From assembly GCA_949987705.1 (NCBI GenBank), contig CATLJY010000097.1, positions 17,125 through 81,124 of the forward strand: a stretch of DNA of 64,000 bases. Direction: 5' to 3'. The stretch comes from Thereva unica. Taxonomy: Eukaryota; Arthropoda; Insecta; Diptera; Therevidae. The position numbers were made by a program, and so were the translations under genes. A model generated the notes under the pieces. That model saw only the letters and a program-made list of their open reading frames with translations. It was not told where the DNA came from and searched no databases. Numbering within the stretch: position 1 is the first letter of the stretch; each line of letters opens with the position of its first letter. Positions 21,363 to 31,906 of the stretch are shown piece after piece.

Positions 21363-24290
21363 TTATGTTAGTAGGGACTTGAGTATTTTTTTATAGGATG
21401 CCTTGTTGAGGGAAGGGGAGAAAGAGGAGCTATGGCTATTAAAAACCATACAGCATCTGTTGACGGGCTCGTTCCTTGCGTAATCGGTGCGGTGTGGATA
21501 TTCCCTAAGTAGTTTAGTGTGTCGTGTGTGTCGGACTACATCATTCAATTTGATTCTGTCCGACAGAAACTGCACTTTAAGCTTTCCACTTAGGACGTCA
21601 AAGGCAACGCAAGATATGAGCAGCTTCCTCCTGCTAGATAGCGGCATGAGACCAAGCACTTTGAGCCTGTCCAAGTAGTGTGGCAGGGTATGGTAGTGAT
21701 GGGGGTTATGTAGATGTCTCAAGGCAAAAAGAAGAAATCTCTTTTGAATGGATTCGATCCTCCTACTGCTCACTTGGAATATAGGATCCCAGATAGGACA
21801 CGCATATTCCAGGATAGGGCGGACTAAAGAACAGAAGAGTGTTTTTGTGACCCATACATTACCAAATTCTTTGGCTCTCCTCTTGATGAAACCAAGAAGT
21901 TTGTTGGCTCTGGCAATTATATTATCGTAATGTAGGTTGAAATTGAGTTTTTTGTCTAGGACGACGCCTAGATCTACGATATGGTCAACCTGATTCAACA
22001 TTATGCCATTGAGGTAATAGTTATGGGTCTGTGTGTTTTTTAAGCGGGAGAAGGTAATTGCATGACATTTGCTGGTGTTAAGTTGCAGTTTGTTCATGGT
22101 GCACCAGTCGTGTAGGGCATTGAGTTTTGTCTGCAAGAAGGAAGCATCAGTTTGTGTCTTAATGACACTATAAATTTTGAGGTCATCCGCGTAAAAGAGA
22201 TGTGGAATATTTGCTAATTTTTCGGAAAGATCGGAGATGAAGATATTGAAGAGTAGGGGACCGAGATGACTACCCTGAGGAACGCCAGAGGTTACTTCGA
22301 TCTCATTAGATAGAAATCCTTGGAATCTGATAACCTGTGTTCTTCCGTTCAGATATGATTTTAACCATTCCAGGGCAGAACTTGATATTCCAAACTTTAA
22401 TAATTTTGCGATTAGGATGGCGTGGTCCACTCGATCGAAGGCCTTGCTGAAATCAGTGTACACAGCATCCAATTGATGGCCGCTCTCCATACCGCATAAC
22501 GATTCGGAGATAAGGACCATAAGGTTAGAAGTTGTTGAACGTCCTTTCCGAAAACCATGTTGTTGTTCGTTTAGGTATGGATCGATAAGAGGAGCAATCT
22601 TGTCAAGAACAAGTTTTTCAAAAAGCTTAGGAATTGATGATAAAATGGCAATGCCCCTATAGTTGTCTACCGAGTGCTTGTCACCGGATTTATAGATTGG
22701 CGTTAGGTAGGATTTCTTCCACAGCTTGGGAAACTTTCCTAACGATAAAGATTTGTTGAAGATGAGATAAAGAGGAAACGCGATATGTTGCGAGCAGCGC
22801 TGCAGGAAAATAGGAGGGAGATTGTCGGGACCATTACCTTTTTTGATATCAAGATTGTTCAGACCCGCCATGATCTCATCAACAGAAAGGGATATACCGG
22901 TTATAAGGGAAGTGTCAGTGTGCGAGTCAGTTACATCGTATGTTGCGCTGGACAAGGGGCTATAAATTTCAGCAAACCTATCAGCAAACATGCTACAAAT
23001 TACTTGGGGGCATGAGGTGTGGGCTCTACCATTCGTCATTGTTGATGGGTAGCCAGAAGTCTTCCGTTTAATGTTAACGTAATCAAAGAATTTTTTGGGA
23101 TCACTTATGATATTATCACCAACTGAATTAATATATGCAGAGTAGGCCTCGCGAGACCTAACAGCAAATTCTGAGGCTAGTCTAATGTACTCGGAATTCA
23201 ATCGCTCGTTTACATATATGCTATTTTTGATCATGTTATATAATTTATTTCTTTGATTACGTAGGGATCTAATATCTCTATCCAGCCATGGTTCCGACAC
23301 TCTATCCCGTTTTATAATTTTGGGTACATATTTGTCGATGATGTTGAAAATGATAGAATAAAAGCATGAAACTATCACGTCAAGATCATTGCTAGTTAGC
23401 CTATGTTCCCAGTCGACTAGGGATAATTCGAAACCAATACTGTCCAGGTCCGCGTTCTTAAAATCGTAAACAAGTGCATTGTTATATGCTGCACGATGCT
23501 TGGGGATTGATGCATTAAATTCGAGGATCCACGCGGAGTGGTGGATGGAGTTCGAAAATAGGTTTTCCTCATCAGAAACGAGTAGAGTATTCACCTCCTC
23601 GTGTGAATTGGTGAAGATCAGGTCAAGCCATTTACCACAAGAATTTGGTTGCCTGATAATTTGGTGAAGGTCATTGCCGTAAAGAGTGTCGATAAATTTT
23701 ATATCGACGGCATTAGTTGCATTAATAGGAAGTAATTTATTATCTTCCTCGTCGGGGATGAAAGAGATATTCGGTCGATTGAAATCGCCGAGGATAAATA
23801 TGACATCATTACCGCAGAGTGTATCGTTAACTTCCTCCACAATATGCAATAGATCGTCATAGTTGGATTCGTCGGAATTGGGGGGGATATAGAAAGAGCC
23901 GATGAATATATCCTTCAGGTCGGATTTGATTCGAATGAACACGTGTTCAAAAGATTTTGAACAATTGGTCGAGATCAATTCACTGTTTAAGGAGTCTTTG
24001 ACTGCTATAAGGACTCCACCCCCTCTGGTGAGACCAGTGGAACTGTAGTCTCTATCGCACCTGTGGATTGTCCAGCTGCTGTCCAAGATCTCTTCATTTA
24101 GGAATGTACTATTTAACCAAGTTTCGGTCAGTACAAGTACATTATAGCGACATGATTTAGAGTCGATGTAGAAATTGTTGAGTTTGGTTCTCATACCACT
24201 ACAATTGTGGTAAAAGATTCTTACAACCTCGGGTGGGTTAGGTTTGGGAAGAAGAGACTGGGTGGGATCGGCAATTGGGGAAGTAACTAG
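21363..24290 (-). CDS. LINE2 ORF2: endonuclease and reverse transcriptase
   Basis: About 975 open codons after the ORF1 stop, of which 943 follow the first ATG (24,194). Exonuclease-endonuclease-phosphatase fold at about 1-220 (LTETWL, GGGVLIAVK, FIGSFYIPPN, FILGDFNRP). RT at about 420-720: NYRGIAILSSIPKLFE, QHGFRKGRSTTSNL, DFSKAFDRVDH, GVPQGSHLGPLLFN, HLFYADDLKIY with YADD near residue 666. The C-terminal domain has LVRPILEYACPIW. The protein would nick and reverse-transcribe at the target. The first strand of the endonuclease (IFYHNCSG) lies before the first ATG, so translation must begin upstream. Confidence 0.9.
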   Translation of the reverse strand, partial: LVTSPIADPTQSLLPKPNPPEVVRIFYHNCSGMRTKLNNFYIDSKSCRYNVLVLTETWLNSTFLNEEILDSSWTIHRCDRDYSSTGLTRGGGVLIAVKDSLNSELISTNCSKSFEHVFIRIKSDLKDIFIGSFYIPPNSDESNYDDLLHIVEEVNDTLCGNDVIFILGDFNRPNISFIPDEEDNKLLPINATNAVDIKFIDTLYGNDLHQIIRQPNSCGKWLDLIFTNSHEEVNTLLVSDEENLFSNSIHHSAWILEFNASIPKHRAAYNNALVYDFKNADLDSIGFELSLVDWEHRLTSNDLDVIVSCFYSIIFNIIDKYVPKIIKRDRVSEPWLDRDIRSLRNQRNKLYNMIKNSIYVNERLNSEYIRLASEFAVRSREAYSAYINSVGDNIISDPKKFFDYVNIKRKTSGYPSTMTNGRAHTSCPQVICSMFADRFAEIYSPLSSATYDVTDSHTDTSLITGISLSVDEIMAGLNNLDIKKGNGPDNLPPIFLQRCSQHIAFPLYLIFNKSLSLGKFPKLWKKSYLTPIYKSGDKHSVDNYRGIAILSSIPKLFEKLVLDKIAPLIDPYLNEQQHGFRKGRSTTSNLMVLISESLCGMESGHQLDAVYTDFSKAFDRVDHAILIAKLLKFGISSSALEWLKSYLNGRTQVIRFQGFLSNEIEVTSGVPQGSHLGPLLFNIFISDLSEKLANIPHLFYADDLKIYSVIKTQTDASFLQTKLNALHDWCTMNKLQLNTSKCHAITFSRLKNTQTHNYYLNGIMLNQVDHIVDLGVVLDKKLNFNLHYDNIIARANKLLGFIKRRAKEFGNVWVTKTLFCSLVRPILEYACPIWDPIFQVSSRRIESIQKRFLLFALRHLHNPHHYHTLPHYLDRLKVLGLMPLSSRRKLLISCVAFDVLSGKLKVQFLSDRIKLNDVVRHTRHTKLLREYPHRTDYARNEPVNRCCMVFNSHSSSFSPSLNKASYKKILKSLLT

Positions 24291-25165
24291 TTAAGGGCGG
24301 TAATATCTGTTCATCTCATCACGGCTTTTTTGCAGCTGGGACACATGTATTGATCTTACATGAGCAGCATAAGCGGAGAGATCCTTGGTAACTTGCTGGT
24401 GGTTGATTTGATAATGCTCAAGGTACCTAGTGTACAATTCGAGCAGGGCACTATGATCCGTAGGAAGACCTTCCTGTTGGATCGAGACACTGAGGCTGGT
24501 CCTGGTTTTACCATATATACAGGTAGAGTCAGGTTTGTTATGCATGTACGCGAGAAACAGCCTTACATTGTCAAAGACCTGCCTTTTTCTGAACCGAGAT
24601 AACAAATATCGACTATCGGATGAGTCGGCTGAAATCAAGGTATTTTTTACAACCGGTGGTTGCAATGGGTTCAAGAAAGGAGGCTTTGTGGTGGGAATGT
24701 TGTTGCTGTGGCTTACAGAAATATCCACCGATTTCTGTGTGTCATTTGTAACTGAAGGAGGTTGTATCGGAATCGCATTAATATCAGCGTAGGAACGACC
24801 GCCGACGACTATGTGGCTACGAGAGAAGTTTGGGTAAGGATTGTGATTAGTATTATTATAATGACGTGCTGTATTAATTGTTAGTGGGCTTGTAGTGTAA
24901 AAGCTTGGGACTGGATTAGAAGAAGTTGGGATAGTGTTTATCGTGTTAATGGTTTTATAAGGTATACGGTTAGTAATGTTAGAGGATCTTACATGCTGTG
25001 TTAGTGAATTAGATCTATTGTGGCTTAAAACTGAGATCGGATTGGTTTTATTCGCGCCTATTGCTCTATTATTCTTAGATTTGTTATTACCTATTACTAT
25101 TTTGTTGTTAATCTTAGATTTACTTATCCAACGGCTGAGAGTTAAGCTCCTCCATCTAAAGAATG
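24291..25165 (-). CDS. LINE2 ORF1, 5'-truncated
   Basis: Open from about 25,165 to a TAA at 24,291-24,293, about 290 codons with no in-frame ATG in the visible part apart from one near the end, so the real start has been lost by truncation. Low-complexity N-terminal part rich in Asn, Ser, Arg, Thr. The C-terminal third is more structured (RYLLSRFRKRQVFDNVRLFL, LYTRYLEHYQINHQQV). Probably the RNA-binding chaperone protein of the LINE, by position. ORF2 follows in the same frame directly after the stop codon. Confidence 0.65.
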
Positions 25166-25169
25166 CTGT

Positions 25170-25800
25170 TTAATGCACTTCATTGAAACTTTGCATTACT
25201 CCAAAAAAAGCGCATTTTGAAGCGATCGGGTTATTAACTTTTCAAAAAAGCTCGATTTATGTAGAACTTTGACATTCCGAGTGCATTTCATAGGAGTTTA
25301 TAGTGCCACAAAAAAGCGCATTTTGAAGCGATCGTGTTGTTAACTTTTCAAAAAGCTATTTCTAGTGCACTTCGCAATTTTATAGTGCCCCAAGCAAAGT
25401 GTTTTTTTATCACAACGCGCATTGCTTATTTAATTGAGAAAAAGCTCAGTTGATATACAAACGACTTTTAGTGCATTTCGTTGGAGCTTTGCACTGCCCG
25501 ACCAAAGTGCTTTTTGAAGTGATCGTGTTATTAACTTTTTTGAAAAAGCTCGATGTATGTAGAATTTTGACATTTCTAGTGCATTTCGTAGAAGTCTTAT
25601 AGAGCCCCAAGCAAAGTGTCTTTTTTTGACAACAACGCGCATTGTTTACCTTTTTAGGAAACGCTTAGTTAATATACAAATAACTTTTTAGTGAATTTCA
25701 ATGCAAGCTTTGCATTGCCTTAACCAAAGTGTTTTTAATCGATCGCGTTATCAACTGCTTTAAGAAAAACTTAATTTATGGCAATTAACTTCAGAACGTG
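25170..25800 (+). repeat. ~110-bp degenerate tandem repeats in BEL1 leader
   Basis: Units begin with AGTGCATTTCGTTGGAGCTT-like sequence at about 25,173, 25,279, 25,358, 25,466, 25,577 and 25,690. Each contains AAAGTGCTTTTTGAAG-like and GATCGTGTTATTAAC-like blocks. Six diverged copies in the untranslated leader. Role unknown; packaging or translation control is possible but unproven. Confidence 0.7.
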
Positions 25801-25879
25801 TACATTGACTCGCACAATCTTCAATCTGCCGTCGTATTGTTACTAATCTTGGTGATTTTAACAAGAGCTTTTACATGTT

Positions 25880-26130
25880 GCCCAGCAACATTCACATTGC
25901 AACATTTGCAACATCATTTTCTGCAACATTTTTGCATCGACGTTTAATACAACATTTTAAAGCAACATTCACATTGCAACATTTGCAACATCATTTTCTG
26001 CAACATTTTTGCATCGACGTTTAATACAACATTTTAAAGCAACATTTACATTGCAACATTGTGCATCAATATTTACTTCAACCTTGTGCAACAACATTGG
26101 ATACAACATTTTATATCAACATTAACTGCA
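25880..26130 (+). repeat. CAACATT-rich array with 77-bp duplication
   Basis: A 77-bp unit starting AGCAACATTCACATTGCAAC is repeated twice in tandem from about 25,886. It is followed by decaying copies; the short motif CAACATT recurs more than a dozen times. It ends about 130 bp before the gag ATG. Confidence 0.8.
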
Positions 26131-26257
26131 GCATTTCTGCATCAACAATTGTTGCAACACATCTTCTGTTACCTTTAATTTGGATTGTCCAATATCACCT
26201 TCTTAAACTCTTCCCACTTTGGCTGAGCACTTTAACTAGTTGCTAACGACTTAAACT

Positions 26258-27549
26258 ATGGATGGAATTAAGGGTAGAATTACATTCGCAAAAGAAAGAA
26301 TTGAACGGTTCTTAGTTAATACAAACAAAACTGCCAAGGAGCAGAGAAATGAAGAATACCTCACCGCCCGTATCCAGCTGCTTAATTCTTATTGGGCACA
26401 ATTCATGACAGCATATGAGGAATTCTACGCAAACTCTTCGGCGGAAGTGTTAGCCTCAGATCCATATGTGACATCAGATGCCTTTTCAGATGTCGAGTGT
26501 ACTTACATTGCAACATTACACTGGCTAAAGGATAACCTAGCCACATTTAGTCCAAAACAGTCAAAGGACGACCACAAAGGATCTCCGCTACATTCAACAT
26601 TCCATACACAGCCATCCTCGACTCCACAGCTCAAGTTGCCCAGGATAAATTTGCCTTCATTCAGCGGTTCTCACACTGATTGGCCATCGTTTCATGACAC
26701 CTACGTGGCGTTGATTCACGACAATGATTCCCTGCCCGACGTTCAGAAGTTGCATTATCTAAAGTCTGCGATCACAGGAGAAGCAGCCAAGCTTTTGCGA
26801 CATTTCGCGACCACTGACGCAAATTATAAGTCAGCCTGGAAGCTCATTGTCGACAGATTTAAGAATACACGAGTCTTGGTTAATGCTAACTTGCGTTCGC
26901 TCATCAGTCTTCCGTCCATGGTAAGAGAATCTTGCTCAGAATTACAGCGCGTGTTTGATACTTTTAAACAGTCGGTACGCGCCCTAGAGAATCTGTCTCG
27001 ACCTGTGGACTACTGGGACGATTGGTTAATCTACTTTCTATCCGACAAGCTTGACGCCACCACGCGCAAGGACTGGGAAACTTCCCTCAGTTCGTCAACG
27101 GAAGTGCCAACATTTAGCTCCCTTGCAGGATTCCTAGAACGACGGCTACAAGCACTCAGTGCAATCAAGGACACCCAATTGCTCACTAACGCGGCTGCCG
27201 GACAGCGACAATTTTCTGTGCAGAAATTTCAACAATCTAGAAGACCGAGTTCTAGCACGCATCATGTCTTCACTAAAGCATCAAATACCACATCCTCAAC
27301 CTGTTTGAGTTGCAAGGGAAAACACCTTGTCATGTTCTGCCCTCAGTTCCGATCAATGTCTATTGATCAAAGGGTCGACCTTCGGCGACGGAAACTAGCG
27401 TGCAATAACTGTCTCAGGGCAAACCACACTGCAACATCATGCCCTTCAACGAACAGGTGCAAACTGTGTCAAGCGAAGCACCACACAATGATCCACAGAT
27501 CTACGGAACCGAGTGAATCGAATCCGACACAAAAAACCAACATGGTCAA
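26258..27549 (+). CDS. BEL1 gag, first part
   Basis: Starts at ATG 26,258 (MDGIKGRITFAKERIERF). DUF1759-type capsid region at about 125-300 (LPRINLPSFSGSHTDWPSFH, LKSAITGEAAKLLRHF). Three cysteine knuckle-like clusters follow: CLSCKGKHLVMFC, CNNCLRANHTATSC, CKLCQAKHHTMIH. The frame is cut at 27,549 by BEL2 and continues at 33,517 in the same phase. The few codons after 27,549 that stay open are BEL2 LTR, not gag. Confidence 0.9.
27545..27549. repeat. BEL2 target duplication, left copy
   Basis: GTCAA, repeated exactly at 33,512-33,516. Five-base duplications are usual for BEL/Pao integrases. Confidence 0.9.
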
Positions 27550-27831
27550 TATGCAAAATGCTGTGGGAGAACGATTTGAAAAGAAACAAAGATTCGATCT
27601 AATCCATTTATTTTATAGCACTTAATTAATTATTAATCGATCGCAAAGCATTACACAATAATAATTCAACTGTCCCAAATTCACGATAGATTCAACAGGA
27701 TGTAATTCGCGGTCATGGTCGTACGGAGGTTCAAGTGCAACTGGTTTGTTCTACAATTTAGAATGCAGCAGCAAGTGATTGTATTTAGCACAGTTAGTTG
27801 GACAGCGGCTGATGACTAGCGTTTTTCAACA
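27550..27831 (-). repeat. BEL2 3' LTR
   Basis: On minus, begins TGTTGAAAAACGCTAG and ends CATTTTGCATA. Appears identical base for base to 33,230-33,511. Confidence 0.95.
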
Positions 27832-27854
27832 TCCTCCGGCCGGCGCAATGGGGC

Positions 27855-28650
27855 TCAATTATCTTTGGGAATTTCTAAGGGATAGAGTAGCTGTATTGGT
27901 CTTCTCATTCTCGTGCCGTTGTGAAAACGAACTTCGCATGATCTAACCTTGCCATCTCTGCCTGGAAATGTCCTTTCAACCATAGCTAATTTCCAAAGTA
28001 CTCGCGGCTTACTAACGTCATTTACCAAAACGATATTACCTTCTTGTATGCAGTATTCTGACGACGATTTTTTCCAATTATGAACTGACCTAAGGAGCTG
28101 CAAATATTCAGTTCTCCAACGTTTCCACAGCAGATTCGTAATTTTTAATCTTTGGCTCCACAGCTGTCTAAGATTGCCACCCGTCAAATCGTCAACCAAA
28201 GTTTGATTTCGCTCCTGTGATGAAACGGCCATTAGCAAAAAATGCGAAGGCTTCAACGGATTAAGATCCAAGGGATCGATCATTAATAATCGCTTCAGCT
28301 TCGGACAATAACGTTTGCATCTCATCCATCGTTAAAATGGCTCGTCCTATCGTCGAACGTAGTATAATCTTGATGCTGCGCACCATCCGCTCCCAGAATC
28401 CACCCCACCATGGGGCGCGCTCTACAATAAATTCCCATTTTATGCTATTTTTCGCAATAAATTCTTGCACTTCCTCGTTGAAGATGATTTTTCCTAGTTG
28501 GCTGAATTCTTTTGATGCTCGTTTGAAGGTTCGCGCATTGTCTGAGATCACTTTGTCTGGAACACCCCTTCGGGCAATAAATCTTCTCAAACCTCGTAAG
28601 CAGCTTTCGGTAGTTAGATCAGCTACCAGTTCTAGATGTATCGCCGTACG
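27855..28650 (-). pseudogene. BEL2 integrase core end and DUF5641-like C-terminus
   Basis: Two frames. From about 28,645 down to 28,261: HLELVADL, FIARRGVPDKVISDNARTF (second catalytic Asp) and WWGGFWERMVRS (catalytic Glu). From 28,310 to 27,855: LKPSHFLLM, LWKRWRTEYLQLL, VLVNDVSKPRVLWKLAMVE, the C-terminal domain of BEL integrases. Frameshifts separate this from the upstream ORF near 28,635 and the two frames from each other near 28,285. Confidence 0.85.
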
Positions 28651-30509
28651 GTAGCACAGGTAAGAAGCATTATGTAAACTTTTCTCGTTCCAGGACTCTT
28701 TTCATTCTCTTTAACAAACAGCGGACCTGCGAAATCTACACCCGTGGTTTGAAATGGTCTAGAGGATATCATCCTACTTCTAGGCAAAGGTGCAAATGGC
28801 TGATTGGCAGGTTTCCTCAATAATCGTTGGCACACTACGCATTTCCTTACAATTTCCTTAATAAACTGGCGACCGCGGGGAATCCAAAATTTTTCTCGTA
28901 TGCGACTTAATACCATATTTACTCCTCCGTGAAGTGTACGAGAGTGACAATCTAACACAATAAGTTTCGCTAAATAACTCGATCTGGACATGATTAACGG
29001 AGAACTCGTGATGTTACTTCCATAAAGACGCAAAAGTCGGCTGCCCACACGCAGGAAACCTTCGTTATCTAGGATCGGATTCAAACCAGAAATCGGTGAA
29101 TGCGGAGGTAAAGAATTTCCGGTCCTAATAGCTTTGATTTCAGGTTGAAAATACTTCCTCTGTGTTAATCGTATCCACCACGAAAGAGAGCCTTCTAATT
29201 CCTGAGCTGAAATAACTTTGCTAGCGAAGGTCAATTTTAGATGAGTACGATCAACAAACCGTCTAACATATGAAGTCACCCTAAGTAGGCGCATAAGAGA
29301 GCTAAACTTTTCAATTTCTATTACAGCTTCGGGGATACTATCATCTGCTTTCTCCGTACCAATTGCAAACAAAGATGTCTGGTTACAGCTGTACTCATCA
29401 ACCGTTGATTGAGGCCAGTTTTCGTATTCTTCCAGCAACCAAGAGGGTCCCTTTAGCCACACATCCGCTCTTGCCATAGACTTAGCAGATATTCCTCTTG
29501 TTAATAAGTCAGCAGGGTTATGCTGTCCAGGACAATGTCTCCACTCCTCACTGACGGAATTTTCCCTGATCTCGGCAACTCTTCTACACACATATGGCTT
29601 CCATCGTCCGTCCGTATTAATGATCCAATGAAGCACAATCTTTGAGTCGGTCCATAAGTATATCCGATTCCATTCAATATCCAAGACATCAGTTGCATAT
29701 TTACGTAATCGTGTAGCTACTAAAGCTGCAGTTAACTCGAGTTTTGGCAATGAGAGTGGATCCTTGCCTTCTTCCCTCAATGGAGCGACTCTGCCTTTAG
29801 AACATAGAAATCGCAAATCTACCGAGCCATTATATTCACTTCTAATATACGCAACAGCTCCATAAGCAACCGGACTGGCATCTGCAAAGATATGTAATTG
29901 AACTATTGGTTGTGATGATACAATTATACATCTTGGAACGGCCATCGACATGAGACTGTGAAAATCAGCACAACATTCTCTCCAAACTCCTACTAATTTC
30001 AAAGGTAAATCGAAATCCCATGGTAACTTTATTTTCCATAAGGTCTGGAAAAGCACCTTCAGCTTTATCACAAAGGGAGTCAAAATTCCGAGCGGGTCGT
30101 ACATTCTCGCTATCAACTGCAGGAGTCGACGTTTAGTGACGTTGCTAAAAATAGTTGCCATCAGCTCTCGACATTGCACCAAGTCTAATCCTAATTCATC
30201 TGTCACCGTGTACCAAACAATTCCAAGTACTTTCTGCTTTGCAGGTAAATCACAATGCCTGAATAAATTTGATCGCAATATTGAATCATTGGTATTCCAC
30301 TTTCTCATATTCATAGACGCTCCCTCCAGTAACAGACATGATTCCGTATAAACTCGCCTGGCTTCTTCACGGTGATTGACACTAAAAACTAAATCATCCA
30401 TATAAAATGATTTTTCTAGTCTTACGAGTGTCAGAAAATCTTTCATCGCAATCCTGTAAAAGCTTCCATATAGCAGCTTGCTGAAGGTAGGGGCTGCACT
30501 TAACACCAA
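28632..30509 (-). pseudogene. BEL2 RT palm, RNase H and integrase N-terminus
   Basis: 625 open codons. SFYMDDLVFSV is RT motif C (YMDD) near residue 35. A thumb/connector follows with MYDPLGILTPFVIK. RNase H: IFADASPVAYGAVAY, LELTAALVATRL and LWTDSKIVLHWI. A zinc-binding integrase N-terminus follows: HGGVNMVLSRIREKFW and CVVCQR; then TTGVDFAGPLF, the first catalytic Asp. The frame is lost at about 28,640 by one base. Confidence 0.9.
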
Positions 30510-30912
30510 AGGTCAGACGTTTCATCCGATAATCCTGATAAGACGATAAACAAGCGCCGTCTCCTTCCTTAATTGGATTTTTGAACCAAGTAAAACGATG
30601 ATAATCTCTATCTTCAATCTCCAGCTCAATTTGCAAAAATGCCTTTTCGATGTCTGAAGTCATTGCAACTTTTCCTGAGCGAAATCGTAGTAAGATTTGT
30701 AAAATGTTAGGCCGAAGATTTGGTCCCGCGCTTAGGCAATCGTTGAGAGAATGCTGACCCCTTTCGCGTGATGAAGCATCGAATACGATACGAACCTTTG
30801 TAGTCGTTTTGTCATACCTATATATGGGGCGATGCGGCATATAGTATGCTTTGTTTGCTATTTTAAGATCCTCAGGCGCTATTTCTGCAAATCCGGCAAT
30901 CATTTCACGCAT
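30394..30912 (-). pseudogene. BEL2 RT fingers and palm
   Basis: AYYMPHRPIYR, VRIVFDASSRERG, SLNDCLSAGPNL, MTSDIEKAFLQIEL (RT motif A) and LTFGVKCSPYLQQAA. It runs into a stop just where the YMDD block begins in the overlapping frame, so an indel near 30,410-30,425 separates motif A from motif C. Confidence 0.9.
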
Positions 30913-31478
30913 AGTGTATCATACTCCACTAATTTATCCGGTTCGCGTGCCAATTTTCTTACAAGGGACTTTAAACGCCGAAGGCTTTCTTCTCGGTTAT
31001 TACTCCGCAGCAAAGTCTTATCTTTCCATAAAAGCGAAGCTTCATATCGATTCCCTACCTTTTTTATGTGCTGGTTACAGTCTACCAAATCTTTGGAATC
31101 CTCGCCACCTTTGATTCCGATTTCCTCTAAGCTCCACATACGTTGCATTTCTTCATTCAAAGTGTCTTCTTGCGAGACAAACATGACCATGGAGCTAACT
31201 TCATCCTCCAATGATTTCTCCGTTTCAGGACCTTGTATCGTCCAACCAAAACACGTTCTTATTGCTACCAACCTGTCATCAATTCTTTCAAATTCTCCTG
31301 AAACAATTTTCCAAAAGTAATCAGCACCAATAAGTAATGAAAGCCCGTCTTCGGACATCTTATACCTGTTTGAATCTGCGAGTACGTGCGAGAATCGAGC
31401 GATACATTGTTTACTTACATCAGGAACTGGAAGGGTGTCAAAGCATATTTCGGGTACCACCACTGCAATTATTGTCAC
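30900..31478 (-). pseudogene. BEL2 protease end and RT linker
   Basis: Contains LSLLIGADYFWKIVSGE and GWTIQGP, typical of the linker between BEL protease and RT (DUF1758-like end). Flanked by a frameshift at each end: near 31,490 (a GGG where GGGG would keep frame) and near 30,905. Confidence 0.85.
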
Positions 31479-31906
31479 TGATGCATCATCAAGAGTGCTC
31501 CCAGGGTAACTTTAACGCGCTTAAACGTTCGTGCACCTGTAGTCTGAGAAGATCCAAAGGGCAAAATCCTCATTTTTATTGTGTCAAAAGCAGGAAGATT
31601 TAACTTTGTTGCTACATTTTGCCTTATATAGCTGCGCTGGCTTCCCCCATCTAATACGATCCTAATCAGTGTCGAACGGTCTAATACCTCTGACGGCCTT
31701 GAAGCGTAAACGGTAGCTGTCTGCAAATAAACATTTGAAAAATATAAATTTGATGAACAAAGGTTAGTAGTTAGGGCAGCCTTGGTCGCAGACTTATGTC
31801 TACTCTGAGCCAAAAAATCCGGATCACACAAAGATGAAGCATGACGTCCATGGCACCGCACGCACCGTAAACTCCTAACCATGCACTGTTTAGAATTGTG
31901 TCCCTT
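31475..31906 (-). pseudogene. BEL2 aspartic protease
   Basis: Begins after an in-frame TGA at 31,907-31,909 that falls inside a CCHC knuckle. A second cysteine cluster (CVRCHGRHASSLC) follows, then RIVLDGGSQRSYI, the protease active site (D-G-G), and MRILPFGSSQTTG. Confidence 0.85.

Larger units (their letters stand above)
21215..25165 (-). mobile_element. LINE2, non-LTR retrotransposon in BEL1 leader
   Basis: Minus strand. The tail is an AAAT tetranucleotide array (21,215-21,247 on plus). Then come a 3' UTR, an ORF2 with endonuclease and RT, and a 5'-truncated ORF1. Coding similarity ends at about 25,165 where BEL1 leader repeats resume. I could not identify a target duplication. ORF2 is free of stops over more than 930 codons, so this is a recent insertion. 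Confidence 0.85.

Noticed and set aside
27550..27625. C-terminal extension of BEL1 gag
   Set aside because: These open codons are BEL2 LTR sequence; the true frame resumes at 33,517.
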